From assembly GCA_036675815.1 (NCBI GenBank), contig JAKFEE010000002.1, forward strand, positions 1 through 50,367: a stretch of DNA of 50,367 nt, written 5' to 3'. A program made the position numbers and the translations under genes. This document shows positions 15,383 through 23,746 of the stretch, in pieces (within the stretch, counting starts at the first letter, position 1; every line of letters starts with the position of its first letter). Under the pieces are notes generated by a model. That model saw nothing but the letters and a program-made list of their open reading frames with translations, did not search any database and was not told the origin of the DNA. Source of the DNA: JAKFEE01 sp036675815 (GTDB lineage: Bacteria; Pseudomonadota; Alphaproteobacteria; Rhodospirillales; Magnetospirillaceae).

Positions 15383-18088
15383 GTGACGGTAGCGCGCGAA
15401 GAGCGGCGGGTTCCCACCTATTGCTATCAATGCGTGGCAGGGCCCGACCTGTTGATGGTGAAGGTCGAGAATGGCATTGCCGCCGAGGTCGAGCCGAACT
15501 TCGCCGCCGACGGCGTCCATCCGGCCAATGGCCGGGTGTGCGTCAAGGCCTTCGGCCTGATCCAGAAGACGCACAATCCGCACCGCGTGCTGACGCCGAT
15601 GAAGCGCACCAACCCGAACAAGGGCAGGGGCGAGGACCCGGGTTTCGTGCCGATCTCCTGGGACGAAGCCTTGGACATGATCGGCGACAAGCTGAAGGCG
15701 GTGCGGGCGCAGGGCCTGCTCGACGACAGCGGCTTCCCGCGCGTCGCCGCGTCGTTCGGCGGCGGCGGCACGCCGGCCTCGTACATGGGCACCTTTCCGG
15801 CGTTCCTCGCCGCCTGGGGGCCGATCGACTTCAGCTACGGCAGCGGCCAGGGCGTCAAGTGCACCCACTCCGAGCATCTCTACGGCGAGCTGTGGCACCG
15901 CGCCTTCACCGTGTGCCCAGACACGCCGCTGACCAAATACGTGGTGTCGTTCGGCGCCAACACCGAGGCGTCGAGTGGCGTGTGCGGCGTGTTCCGCCAT
16001 GCCGAGGCGCGTGTGGCCAAGGGCATGAAGCGTATCCAGGTCGAGCCGCACCTGTCGGTCACCGGCGGCTGCTCGGCCGAATGGGTGCCGATCAAGCCGC
16101 AGACCGACGCCGCCTTCCTCTTCGCCATGCTGCACGTGCTGCTGCACGAGCGCCGGCATGAGGAACTCGACCTGCCGTTCCTGCGCCGCCACACCGCCTC
16201 GGCCTATCTGGTCGGCCCGAACGGCTTTTTCCTGCGCGATCCGGCCACCGAGAAGCCGCTGGTGTGGCAGGGCGGCGCCGCGGTGGCGTTCGATGCCGCC
16301 GAGCGGCCGGAGCTGCAGGGCCGCGTCACCGTGGCGGCGCTGGAGATCGGCGCGGACGGCGAGCGCTGGTCTCACGACGCTGCCGAGGGCACGACCGCCT
16401 TCACCCTGCTGGTCGAGCATGTCCGCGGCTACACCCCGGAGTGGGCGCAGACCGTCTGCGACGTGCCCGCCAAGACCATTCGCCGCATCGCCAATGAATT
16501 TCTCGACCACGCCGAGATCGGCGCCGAGATCGAGATCGACGGCCGCACGCTGCCGCTGCGCCCGGTATCGATCAGCCTGGGCAAGAGCGTCAACAACGGC
16601 TGGGGTGGCTACGAGTGCTGCTGGGCGCGTACGCTGCTGGCCTGCCTGGTCGGCGGCCTGGAAGTGCCGGGCGGCATGCTGGGCACGACGGTGCGGCTCA
16701 ACCGTCCGGCCAGCAGCCGCCAAGCCAGCGTCAAGCCCGGCGAGGACGGGTTCATGGTCTTCCCATGGAACGACACCGACCGCGAGCGCTGGCAGGCGCG
16801 GCCGCATGTCCGCAACGGCCACAAGACCCTGGTGCCGCTCAGCGCCAATTCGCCGTGGAGCCAGGCGCTGGGGCCGACACATCTGGCCTGGGCCTTCATG
16901 GACGATCGCCCCGAGAACTGGCCCGAGACCAATCCGCCCGATGTCTGGTTCGTCTACCGCACCAATCCCGCCATCTCGTTCTGGGATACGCGGCGTCTGA
17001 CCAACACCATGGCGCGCTTCCCCTTCGTCGTGTGCTTCGCCTACACCCAAGACGAAACCAACCACATGGCCGATGTGCTGCTGCCCGACGCCACCGACCT
17101 GGAGGGCCTGCAGCTCATCCGCATCGGCGGCACCAAATACGTCGAGCAGTATTGGGAGCATCAGGGCTTCGCCCTGCGCCAGCCGGTTTCCGCGCCGAAG
17201 GGCGAGACTCGCGATTTCACCTGGATCTCGACCGAGATCGCCCGGCGCGCCGGGCTGCTCGAAAAGTACAACAACGCCATCAATCGCGGCGCCGCCGGCG
17301 TTGCCCTGGCCGGCAAAGGCTGGGATTTCAGCCTGCCGGTCGACCAGCCCCATGACGTCGAGACCATCTGGGACGCCACCTGCAAGGCGGCCTCGGCCGA
17401 ATTGGGCGAGGAAATCCATGGCCTCGACTGGTTCAAGGACAATGGCTTCCAGGTCGGGCCGTTCCCCCGCCTCGACTGGTATCTACTGCCGTCGCTGATG
17501 GACCAGGGCCTGCGCTTCGAGATGCCGTACCAGGAGCGGCTGCTGCGGGTCGGCCGCCAGCTTGGCAACCGTCTGCACGAGGCCGGTATCCACTGGTGGG
17601 ACAAGCAGCTCGACGAATATCAGGCGCTGCCGGCGTGGAAGAACTTCCCCGGCAAATGGGAGCAGGTGCTGGTCAAGCACGGCCAGCGGCCCGAGGACTA
17701 CCCGTTCTGGCTGCTCACCGCGCGCTCGATGCAATACGCCTGGGGCGGCAATGTCGGCGTACAGATGATCCGTGAATTGGCCGAGAACATCGCCGGCCAC
17801 CGCGGCGTCATCATGAACGCGCGCACTGCCGACGAACTGGGCCTCGACGACGGCGACGAGGTCGAGGTGGCCTCGCACATCAACGCGGTACAGGGGCGGG
17901 TGGTGGTGCGTCAGGGCATCCGTCCCGACACGCTGTTGATGATCGGCCAGTTCGGCCATTGGAAGACGCCCTTCGCCAAGGGCTTCGATACGCCGAGCAT
18001 GAACGCGCTGACGCCGATGGATCTCGACCTCACCGATGCCACCGGCTCGGGCGCCGACGTGGTGCGGGTCAAGGTGCGCAAGGTGTGA
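15383..18088 (+). CDS. Molybdopterin oxidoreductase, phenylacetyl-CoA:acceptor oxidoreductase (PadB)-like candidate
   Basis: 901 residues from a GTG preceded by AGGAGG. It belongs to the DMSO reductase family: an N-terminal iron-sulfur region, the long molybdopterin domain (NGRVCVKAFGLIQKTHNPHR; SFGANTEASSGVCGVFRHAE; VWFVYRTNPAISFWDTRR; QDETNHMADVLLPDATDLEG) and the C-terminal dinucleotide-binding domain from about residue 770 (WLLTARSMQYAWGGN ... ARTADELGLDDGDEVEV). The FeS region shows C14, C17 and C53 but no cysteine at the usual third position (P21). KCTHSEH may supply the molybdenum ligand. No Tat signal is visible, so it is probably cytoplasmic. Next to a phenylacetate-CoA ligase, a PadB-type role (phenylacetyl-CoA to phenylglyoxylate) is plausible, but no padC or padD partner is present here. 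Confidence 0.75.
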   Translation: MTVAREERRVPTYCYQCVAGPDLLMVKVENGIAAEVEPNFAADGVHPANGRVCVKAFGLIQKTHNPHRVLTPMKRTNPNKGRGEDPGFVPISWDEALDMIGDKLKAVRAQGLLDDSGFPRVAASFGGGGTPASYMGTFPAFLAAWGPIDFSYGSGQGVKCTHSEHLYGELWHRAFTVCPDTPLTKYVVSFGANTEASSGVCGVFRHAEARVAKGMKRIQVEPHLSVTGGCSAEWVPIKPQTDAAFLFAMLHVLLHERRHEELDLPFLRRHTASAYLVGPNGFFLRDPATEKPLVWQGGAAVAFDAAERPELQGRVTVAALEIGADGERWSHDAAEGTTAFTLLVEHVRGYTPEWAQTVCDVPAKTIRRIANEFLDHAEIGAEIEIDGRTLPLRPVSISLGKSVNNGWGGYECCWARTLLACLVGGLEVPGGMLGTTVRLNRPASSRQASVKPGEDGFMVFPWNDTDRERWQARPHVRNGHKTLVPLSANSPWSQALGPTHLAWAFMDDRPENWPETNPPDVWFVYRTNPAISFWDTRRLTNTMARFPFVVCFAYTQDETNHMADVLLPDATDLEGLQLIRIGGTKYVEQYWEHQGFALRQPVSAPKGETRDFTWISTEIARRAGLLEKYNNAINRGAAGVALAGKGWDFSLPVDQPHDVETIWDATCKAASAELGEEIHGLDWFKDNGFQVGPFPRLDWYLLPSLMDQGLRFEMPYQERLLRVGRQLGNRLHEAGIHWWDKQLDEYQALPAWKNFPGKWEQVLVKHGQRPEDYPFWLLTARSMQYAWGGNVGVQMIRELAENIAGHRGVIMNARTADELGLDDGDEVEVASHINAVQGRVVVRQGIRPDTLLMIGQFGHWKTPFAKGFDTPSMNALTPMDLDLTDATGSGADVVRVKVRKV

Positions 18089-18096
18089 TCCTTGTC

Positions 18097-18148
18097 TGGA
18101 GTACGGACCTCCAGGTCCGCACAATGCGGAGCTGGAGCGCCGCGCTTC
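18097..18148. repeat. Two-hairpin palindromic repeat, copy 3 (degenerate)
   Basis: Left hairpin CGGACCTCCAGGTCCG is perfect in the C-G variant form; the right arm GCGGAGCTGGAGCGCCGC has one stem mismatch and the outer flank is altered (TGGAGTAC). It lies between the oxidoreductase stop and the convergent membrane protein gene. Confidence 0.75.
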
Positions 18149-18153
18149 GGGAA

Positions 18154-18810
18154 TCAGCCGCCGTTGCCGAGCTGGTCGGCCTGGCGGTAATGGGGCAGGG
18201 TGATGCCCCAGCGGATGGCGGCGGCACGCACGATGAAGGCGACCAGGAAGGCGGTGCCGGCGCGGCTGTCCTGCGGGATGGGCGCCTCGGCCAGCAGCAG
18301 GAAGGTGGCGGCGCCGATGATCGAGGCGGTGGCGTAGATTTCCTTGTGGAACAGCAGCGGCCGCTCGCCGCACATCATGTCGCGGATGAGCCCACCGAAG
18401 CACGCCGTCATCACCCCCATGGCGATGGCGACGAACGGCGGCGCGTCCATGGAAATGGCCTTTTGCGTGCCGGCCACCGTGAACATGGCCATACCGACGG
18501 CGTCGGCCCAGAGCAGGGTGCGATAGCGGGCGTGCAGCGGCCGCGCCAGCCAGAAGGTGGCCAGGGAGACGAAGACGCAGATGGCCAGGTTGGTCTGGTC
18601 GGACACCCACGACACCGGCCGCACCCCCAGCACCAGGTCGCGCAGGGTGCCGCCGCCGATGCCGGCGGTGGCGCCGACGACGATGAAGCCGATCGGATCC
18701 ATGCCCTTGCGCGCCGCCAGCAGGGCGCCGGAAATCGCAAACACGGCGACGCCGACGTAATCCAGGATCATCACCGCCTGGTGCAGGGTTTCGAGCTGTG
18801 CGGGGGTCAT
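18154..18810 (-). CDS. TRIC/UPF0126-family membrane protein
   Basis: 218 residues with about seven hydrophobic segments. The start ATG at 18810 follows CGAGGA. The family pattern is a duplicated block with glycine-rich TM segments: GVAVFAISGALLAARKGMDP, then VVGATAGIGGGTLRDLVLGV, repeated as DAVGMAMFTVAGTQKAI and GVMTACFGGLIRDMMCGERP. GGGTLRD and GGLIRD are the hallmark loops. Bacterial relatives form trimeric cation channels, mainly conducting K+; the physiological role here is unknown. It reads toward the oxidoreductase gene. Confidence 0.9.
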   Translation of the reverse strand: MTPAQLETLHQAVMILDYVGVAVFAISGALLAARKGMDPIGFIVVGATAGIGGGTLRDLVLGVRPVSWVSDQTNLAICVFVSLATFWLARPLHARYRTLLWADAVGMAMFTVAGTQKAISMDAPPFVAIAMGVMTACFGGLIRDMMCGERPLLFHKEIYATASIIGAATFLLLAEAPIPQDSRAGTAFLVAFIVRAAAIRWGITLPHYRQADQLGNGG

Positions 18811-19063
18811 TCGTTCCTCGCCGTGGGGGCGCAAGGCAAAGCGCGATCGATTGTCGCGATGCGGCGAAAATGTCAACGGCAAACTTTCCGTAGAATCACG
18901 GTCTTCTAGGCCACCCCCCTCAGGATTTAAATTTGCGGCGATTTTTGGGCGTGTGGATATCCAGCCGCAGTTCGCATGCCGCGGCAAGGCGGTCCAGCGC
19001 GGGCTTACCGGCCCGCGGTGGCAATGGCGGTCGCCACCAACTAGTTACATTGGAGAGATGATC

Positions 19064-20326
19064 ATGAGCGACATGCTTAGCCATGCCCTGACTCGCCTCG
19101 ACGAGGCTTCCCGCTACATCGAAGTGGACCCGGAAGTGCTCGAGAAGCTGCGGCATCCGAAGGAGACATTGAGCTCGCGCCTGACGATCCGCATGGACAA
19201 TGGCTCGCAGCGGTCATTCGTCGCCTGGCGCTGCCGCTATGACGACACCCGCGGCCCGACCAAGGGCGGCATTCGCTTCCACCCCGATTCATCGATGGAC
19301 GAAGTGTCGACCCTGGCGTTCTGGATGACCTTCAAGTGCGCGGTGATGAGCCTACCCTATGGCGGCGGCAAGGGCGCGGTTCAGGTGGACCCGCGCGGCC
19401 TGTCGCGCGCCGAGCTCGAGCGGCTGTCGCGCGCCTATGTGCAGGCCTTCGCCGGCATGATCGGCCCCGACCGCGACATCCCCGCCCCGGACGTCTACAC
19501 CAATTCGATGATCATGGGGTGGATGGCCGACGAGTACAGCTCGATCGTCCGCCAGCCGAGCCCGGCGGTCATCACCGGCAAGCCCATCGCCCTCGGCGGC
19601 TCGCTCGGCCGCGATGACGCCACCGCACGCGGGGGCTATTACCTGATCAAGCATCTCGAAAGCGAGCTTGGCCTCAACAAGAGCAAGAAGCGGGTCGTCG
19701 TTCAGGGATACGGCAACGCCGGCGTCCACATTGCGCGGCTCCTGCACGCCGACGGCTACCGCATCGTCGCCATTTCCGACTCGCGCGGCGCCATCATGAA
19801 CAGCGAGGGCCTCGACCCGAACGCGGTTCTCGATGCCAAGGACGCGCACGGCTCGGTCAGCGCCTATGCCACGCAGGGCCGTGCCAGCACCATCAGCCCC
19901 GACGAGCTCCTGGCCATCGAATGCGAGCTGTTGGTCCCCGCCGCCCTCGAAGACCAGATCCACGCCGGCAATGCCGGCAGCATCAAGGCCAAGGTGGTGC
20001 TCGAGCTGGCGAACGGCCCGGTCACCAGCGAGGCCGATGCCATCCTGGAGGCGAAGGGCGTGGTGGTTCTGCCCGACATCCTGGCCAATGCCGGCGGTGT
20101 CACGGTATCTTATTTCGAGTGGGTGCAGAACCGCCAGGGCTACTACTGGACGGTCGATGAGGTCCACGCCCGCCTCAAGCAGATCATGGAGACCGAAGGC
20201 CGCCTGGTATGGGACATCCATCTGAACAAGAACATCCCTGCGCGCACGGCGGCCTACGTCCACGCGCTGCAGCGGTTGTCGGACGCCATTGCCGCCCACG
20301 GCACCCAGGCTTATTTCGCCAACTGA
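19064..20326 (+). CDS. gdhA: Glu/Leu/Phe/Val dehydrogenase (NAD(P)-glutamate dehydrogenase type)
   Basis: 420 residues from the ATG at 19064, 6 nt after GGAGAG. It interconverts 2-oxoglutarate with ammonia and glutamate. The N-terminal catalytic domain has DDTRGPTKGGIRFHPDSSMD, MTFKCAVMSLPYGGGKGAVQ with the catalytic lysine, and IPAPDVYTNSMIMGWMADEY. The NAD(P) domain has VVVQGYGNAGVHIARLL. The size and the PYGGGKGAV form fit the 420-residue hexameric class I glutamate dehydrogenases, although substrate choice among related amino acids cannot be settled from sequence. A GCGGGC-TTACC-GGCCCGC hairpin lies upstream in the leader around 18999-19016. Confidence 0.92.
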   Translation: MSDMLSHALTRLDEASRYIEVDPEVLEKLRHPKETLSSRLTIRMDNGSQRSFVAWRCRYDDTRGPTKGGIRFHPDSSMDEVSTLAFWMTFKCAVMSLPYGGGKGAVQVDPRGLSRAELERLSRAYVQAFAGMIGPDRDIPAPDVYTNSMIMGWMADEYSSIVRQPSPAVITGKPIALGGSLGRDDATARGGYYLIKHLESELGLNKSKKRVVVQGYGNAGVHIARLLHADGYRIVAISDSRGAIMNSEGLDPNAVLDAKDAHGSVSAYATQGRASTISPDELLAIECELLVPAALEDQIHAGNAGSIKAKVVLELANGPVTSEADAILEAKGVVVLPDILANAGGVTVSYFEWVQNRQGYYWTVDEVHARLKQIMETEGRLVWDIHLNKNIPARTAAYVHALQRLSDAIAAHGTQAYFAN

Positions 20327-20348
20327 TCCTTGGCGGGCGGCGCTACGC

Positions 20349-21974
20349 GTGCCGCCCGCGCCTTCACTGACGGGCCGTCGCGTGCGCGTGTTCGCAAGCG
20401 GCGGCCGCGCCGCCTGGGTGTTCGCCGTCGCCTTCCTGGCGCTTTACCTGGCGATCGACTGGATCACCTTCATCCACGAGCCGCCGGCGCTCAACGTCAC
20501 GCCGTGGAATCCGCCGGCCGGCCTCTACATGGCCCTGCTGCTCGTGGGCTGGCCGCGGGCCTCGCTGCTCGTCTTTGCCGCATTGCTGTCGGGCGACGTG
20601 CTGGTACGCGGCATGCCGGCGCCGTTGCCGCTGCTGGCCATCTCCAACCTGCTGATTCTGTTGTGTTACTGGTGCACGGCTATGATCCTGCGCCGGGCGG
20701 TGAGGCTGCGGCCGCAGCTCGATCGGCTGTCGGACATGGCGTGGCTGATTGCGGCCGTCGCGGTTGGGGCGGTGCCCGCAGCCTTCGGTTTCGCACTGCC
20801 CTATGTCATCGGCGGCCTGCTGGCGGGGCGGGATCTGCTCGCCGTGGCGCTGCAGTATTGGGTCGGCGACGTCATCGGCATCCTTACGGTCACGCCGTTC
20901 GTCATGGTCCTGTTGCGGCAGGCGCCGGTCGGTCAGCCGCAACTGCTGCGCCCGGTCGAGCTGCTGTTGCAAGGCCTGGCGGTGGCCGTGGGGCTGATGG
21001 TCACCTTCAACCGCTTCGTGCCGGACCCGTCGAAAATCTTCTATGTCCTGTTCCTGCCGATCATCTGGATTGCCATGCGCCGCGGCCTGCCGGGGGCGAC
21101 CATGGCCATCCTGGCGACGCAGGTCGGCTTGGTCGTCGGTCTGCTGGCGCTGCCGGATCATCGGCACGATCTGTTGTATTACCAGTCGCTGATGCTGGCG
21201 CTGGTGACCACCGGATTGCTGGTTGGCGCCGTGGTCAGCGAGCGGTGGCGCCTCGAGCAAAGCCTGCGCGAACGGCAATCGGAGTTGACTCGTATCTCGC
21301 GGTTGAGCCTTCTGGGGGAAATGGCATCATCCCTGGCGCATGAACTCAATCAGCCCCTGTTCACCACGGTGGGCTACACGCGTGCGGGCCGGCAGTTGCT
21401 GCTGCGCGGCGGCGACCGCGACGCCGTCGTCGATCTGATGAACCGCGCCGAGGCCGAGGCGCAGCGGGCGGCGGACGTCCTCAAGAGCATTCGCGGCTTC
21501 CTCAAGCAGGGCGGCCAAGCCAGTGCGGTCAGCCTGCCGGCGGTGATCGACGAGATGTTGGCGCTGGCCAAACCGGAGGCGGCGCGCGCCGGCATCGCCG
21601 TCACGGTGTCGCTACCGCCCGATCTGCCTGCGCTGTGGGCCGACAAGGTTCAGATCGACCAGGTGCTGCTCAACCTGTTGCGCAACAGCATCGATGCCTT
21701 GCTGGCCGTCTCTGGCCGGACCAAGGAAATCGTCGTCGCCGCCGAGCTGCATGGCGGAATGGTCGAGATTTCGGTGACCGACACTGGTCCCGGCGTGCCC
21801 GAGGACAAGATCGATCCGCTCTTCGACCTGTTCTTCACCACCAAGCCTTCGGGGATGGGGCTGGGCCTGCCGATCTGTCGCTCGATCATCGAAGCGCATG
21901 GCGGCCGCCTGTGGCTGGCGGCCAACAGCGCCGCCGGCGCGCGTTTCGCTTTTACGCTGCCGGTCGCCACTTGA
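20349..21974 (+). CDS. MASE1-domain sensor histidine kinase
   Basis: About 541 residues from a GTG at 20349, the first good start after the dehydrogenase stop; an in-frame GTG at 20382 is also possible. The first ~300 residues hold about eight membrane segments with the MASE1-like WNPPAGLYMALLLVG and YWVGDVIGILTVTPFVMVLL. The kinase core follows: SLLGEMASSLAHELNQPLFT with the phospho-histidine, NLLRNSIDALLAV, VTDTGPGVP, and FFTTKPSGMGLGLPICRSII. The HELNQPL box and the FTTK-GMGLGL end match the FixL/DctB branch. Its stop overlaps the next gene, a FixJ-like response regulator, which is the likely partner. The membrane signal is unknown. Confidence 0.9.
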   Translation: MPPAPSLTGRRVRVFASGGRAAWVFAVAFLALYLAIDWITFIHEPPALNVTPWNPPAGLYMALLLVGWPRASLLVFAALLSGDVLVRGMPAPLPLLAISNLLILLCYWCTAMILRRAVRLRPQLDRLSDMAWLIAAVAVGAVPAAFGFALPYVIGGLLAGRDLLAVALQYWVGDVIGILTVTPFVMVLLRQAPVGQPQLLRPVELLLQGLAVAVGLMVTFNRFVPDPSKIFYVLFLPIIWIAMRRGLPGATMAILATQVGLVVGLLALPDHRHDLLYYQSLMLALVTTGLLVGAVVSERWRLEQSLRERQSELTRISRLSLLGEMASSLAHELNQPLFTTVGYTRAGRQLLLRGGDRDAVVDLMNRAEAEAQRAADVLKSIRGFLKQGGQASAVSLPAVIDEMLALAKPEAARAGIAVTVSLPPDLPALWADKVQIDQVLLNLLRNSIDALLAVSGRTKEIVVAAELHGGMVEISVTDTGPGVPEDKIDPLFDLFFTTKPSGMGLGLPICRSIIEAHGGRLWLAANSAAGARFAFTLPVAT

Positions 21975-22585
21975 TGGAACCTACGGTCTTCATCGTCGAT
22001 GACGACGCCGCCGTGCGCCACTGCCTGTCGGTCATCTGCGACCTGAACGGGCTGCGCTGTGAGACGTTCGCCGATGCGGCCGCGTTTATCCAGGCGTACC
22101 GCTCCGACCGCCCGGGTTGTCTTGTCGTCGACGTTCGCATGCCCGGCATGGGCGGCATCGAGCTTCAGCAGTGGATGGCCCAGCAAGAGGTGGCCCTGCC
22201 GGTCATCATCATTACCGGCCATGGTGACGTTCCCATCGCGGTGACGGCGTTTCGCGGCGGCGCCTGGGATTTCCTCGAAAAGCCGTTCGACGACGAATAT
22301 TTCCTGAAGCGGGTCAACGAGGCCATCGAGCGTGATCGAGAGGCGCGGCTGCAGCGGAATGAGCAGGACAGCGCCATCACCCGCTTTCGACGTCTCAGCC
22401 CGCGTGAACGGGCGGTCATGCAACTCATGGTGCAGGGCCTGGCCAACAAACTCATCGCAGCCGAACTCAACATCGGCATCCGCACCGTGGAAAGCCATCG
22501 TGCCAACGTGCTCAAGAAAATGGCGGTGACCAGTCTGTCGGAATTGACGCGCCTGCAGTTGCGCCTCGAAGGCAAAGGTGCCTGA
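21974..22585 (+). CDS. FixJ-like response regulator 1
   Basis: 203 residues, overlapping the kinase stop (ATGA-type), so translationally coupled. Receiver domain at 1-120: FIVDDDAAVR (acidic pair), phospho-accepting D53 in VVDVRMPGMGG, T81 in ITGHGD and K103 in LEKPFDD. The HTH follows with RLSPRERAVMQLMVQGLANK then GIRTVESHRANVLKKM, typical of the NarL/FixJ group. It should activate transcription on phosphorylation by the MASE1 kinase. It is a close paralog of the next gene. Confidence 0.95.
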   Translation: MEPTVFIVDDDAAVRHCLSVICDLNGLRCETFADAAAFIQAYRSDRPGCLVVDVRMPGMGGIELQQWMAQQEVALPVIIITGHGDVPIAVTAFRGGAWDFLEKPFDDEYFLKRVNEAIERDREARLQRNEQDSAITRFRRLSPRERAVMQLMVQGLANKLIAAELNIGIRTVESHRANVLKKMAVTSLSELTRLQLRLEGKGA

Positions 22586-22735
22586 GTGCCCCCCGTGCGG
22601 GGCTTGGTTCGCCCGCCGTTGCCGAACCGCGGCGACGGGCGCCGTCAAGCGCGGCGATTCCGTAGTTTACGCGGATTGGCACCCGCACGGGCCATGTTGA
22701 GAATGGCCGCGACGGTGATTGCGGGCGAGGCCGAA

Positions 22736-23344
22736 ATGCAAGAGCGGGCGCTGGTCTATATCGTGGACGACGACGCCGCAGTGCGCCATTTCCTATCCTT
22801 CCGGCTGGGGATGGAGGGTTTTGACGTCCGCGATTTCCCCGACGCGCAGTCGTTCATGCAAGGCTACGACGCGCGCCGGCCCGGCTGCGTCGTCGCCGAT
22901 CTCCGCATGCCGCGGCTGAGCGGCCTCGAACTCCTGCAGTGGATGGGCGCTCAGGCCGACGCGGCGCCGATGATCATCATGACCGGGCACGGCGACCTCT
23001 CGGCCACCGTCGCCGCGTTCCGGGGCGGGGCGCATGATTTCCTCGAAAAGCCGTTCGATGAGGAATACCTGATCCAGCGCATCCGCCATGCCCTGACCCA
23101 ACATGAGACCACGCGGCGGAAGGTGCGGCTGCGCCGCGAGGCCGCGCTGAAGTATCGCCGCCTCAGCCGTCGCGAGCGTGATGTCGTCTCGGGCTTGGCC
23201 GCCGGGCGAAGCAACAAGGAGATCGCCGCCAGCCTCGGTCTCGGCTTGCGGACGATCGAGAGCCACCGCTTCCAAATCATGAAAAAGCTCGATGCGGCCA
23301 GCGTCTGCGACGTCACGCGGCTGATGGCGCTCATCGAGGAATGA
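22736..23344 (+). CDS. FixJ-like response regulator 2
   Basis: 202 residues from the ATG at 22736, 5 nt after a GCGAGG ribosome site; ATGs at 22694 and 22703 would extend it. Receiver: YIVDDDAAVRHFL, phospho-accepting D55 in VVADLRMPRLSG, MTGHGD and LEKPFDEEY. HTH: RLSRRERDVVSGLAAGRSNK then GLRTIESHRFQIMKKL. It is a paralog of regulator 1 in the same order, separated by a 150-bp gap that may hold its own promoter, so the two may answer one kinase with different DNA targets. Confidence 0.93.
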   Translation: MQERALVYIVDDDAAVRHFLSFRLGMEGFDVRDFPDAQSFMQGYDARRPGCVVADLRMPRLSGLELLQWMGAQADAAPMIIMTGHGDLSATVAAFRGGAHDFLEKPFDEEYLIQRIRHALTQHETTRRKVRLRREAALKYRRLSRRERDVVSGLAAGRSNKEIAASLGLGLRTIESHRFQIMKKLDAASVCDVTRLMALIEE

Positions 23345-23386
23345 ACTTGCCGGGCGCCCACCCGGCGCGCGGCGTGCACCGCGAAA

Positions 23387-23635
23387 TCACCTCAAAAGAC
23401 CCTGATCGTCGTCCATGCCGTCGTCGTCATCGCGCGGGATGACCTGCACCATGAAACAGGTCTGGCACCAGGCGATGTAATCCGAGGGCGTGCGGATCAC
23501 CAGATGCGGCTCGATCGAGCCGACATGAGGACACCACAGAAGCCGCGATTCGCCCATGGGACGGCCCACCGGTTGAGATTGGGCGGCAGGCCCCCCGCGC
23601 GAGTTGGAACCCGGAGAGGAAAAGCCATGTTCCAT
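23387..23635 (-). CDS. Small hypothetical protein with cysteine pairs
   Basis: Up to 82 residues; a start at 23557 would leave 56. The shared part LLWCPHVGSIEPHLVIRTPS then DYIAWCQTCFMVQVIPRDDD looks like a compact domain with C-P-H and C-x2-C, suggesting metal binding, and an acidic tail. No family is recognised. It converges on the second response regulator and lies downstream of the chemoreceptor on the same strand. Coding status is moderate because the N-terminal 26 residues look unstructured. Confidence 0.42.
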   Translation of the reverse strand: MEHGFSSPGSNSRGGPAAQSQPVGRPMGESRLLWCPHVGSIEPHLVIRTPSDYIAWCQTCFMVQVIPRDDDDGMDDDQGLLR

Positions 23636-23746
23636 CCGCCCATCTTAGCTGCAAGCCACGCGCCGGAGAGTCCCGCATAAGTGGTGCCAATCCAGCCGGC
23701 ATGCCGCCGAGGGCCTCCGGATGTATAGGCCGGCCGCCCGGCGCCA

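Noticed and set aside
15380..17419. Long minus-strand frame opposite the molybdopterin oxidoreductase
   Set aside because: GC-rich antisense shadow; the plus strand has clear family motifs throughout.
22670..22735. Possible sigma-54 promoter (TTGGCACCCGCACGGGC) before the second response regulator
   Set aside because: The -24-like TGGCAC is present but the -12 element lacks the TTGC/GC needed; match too weak.
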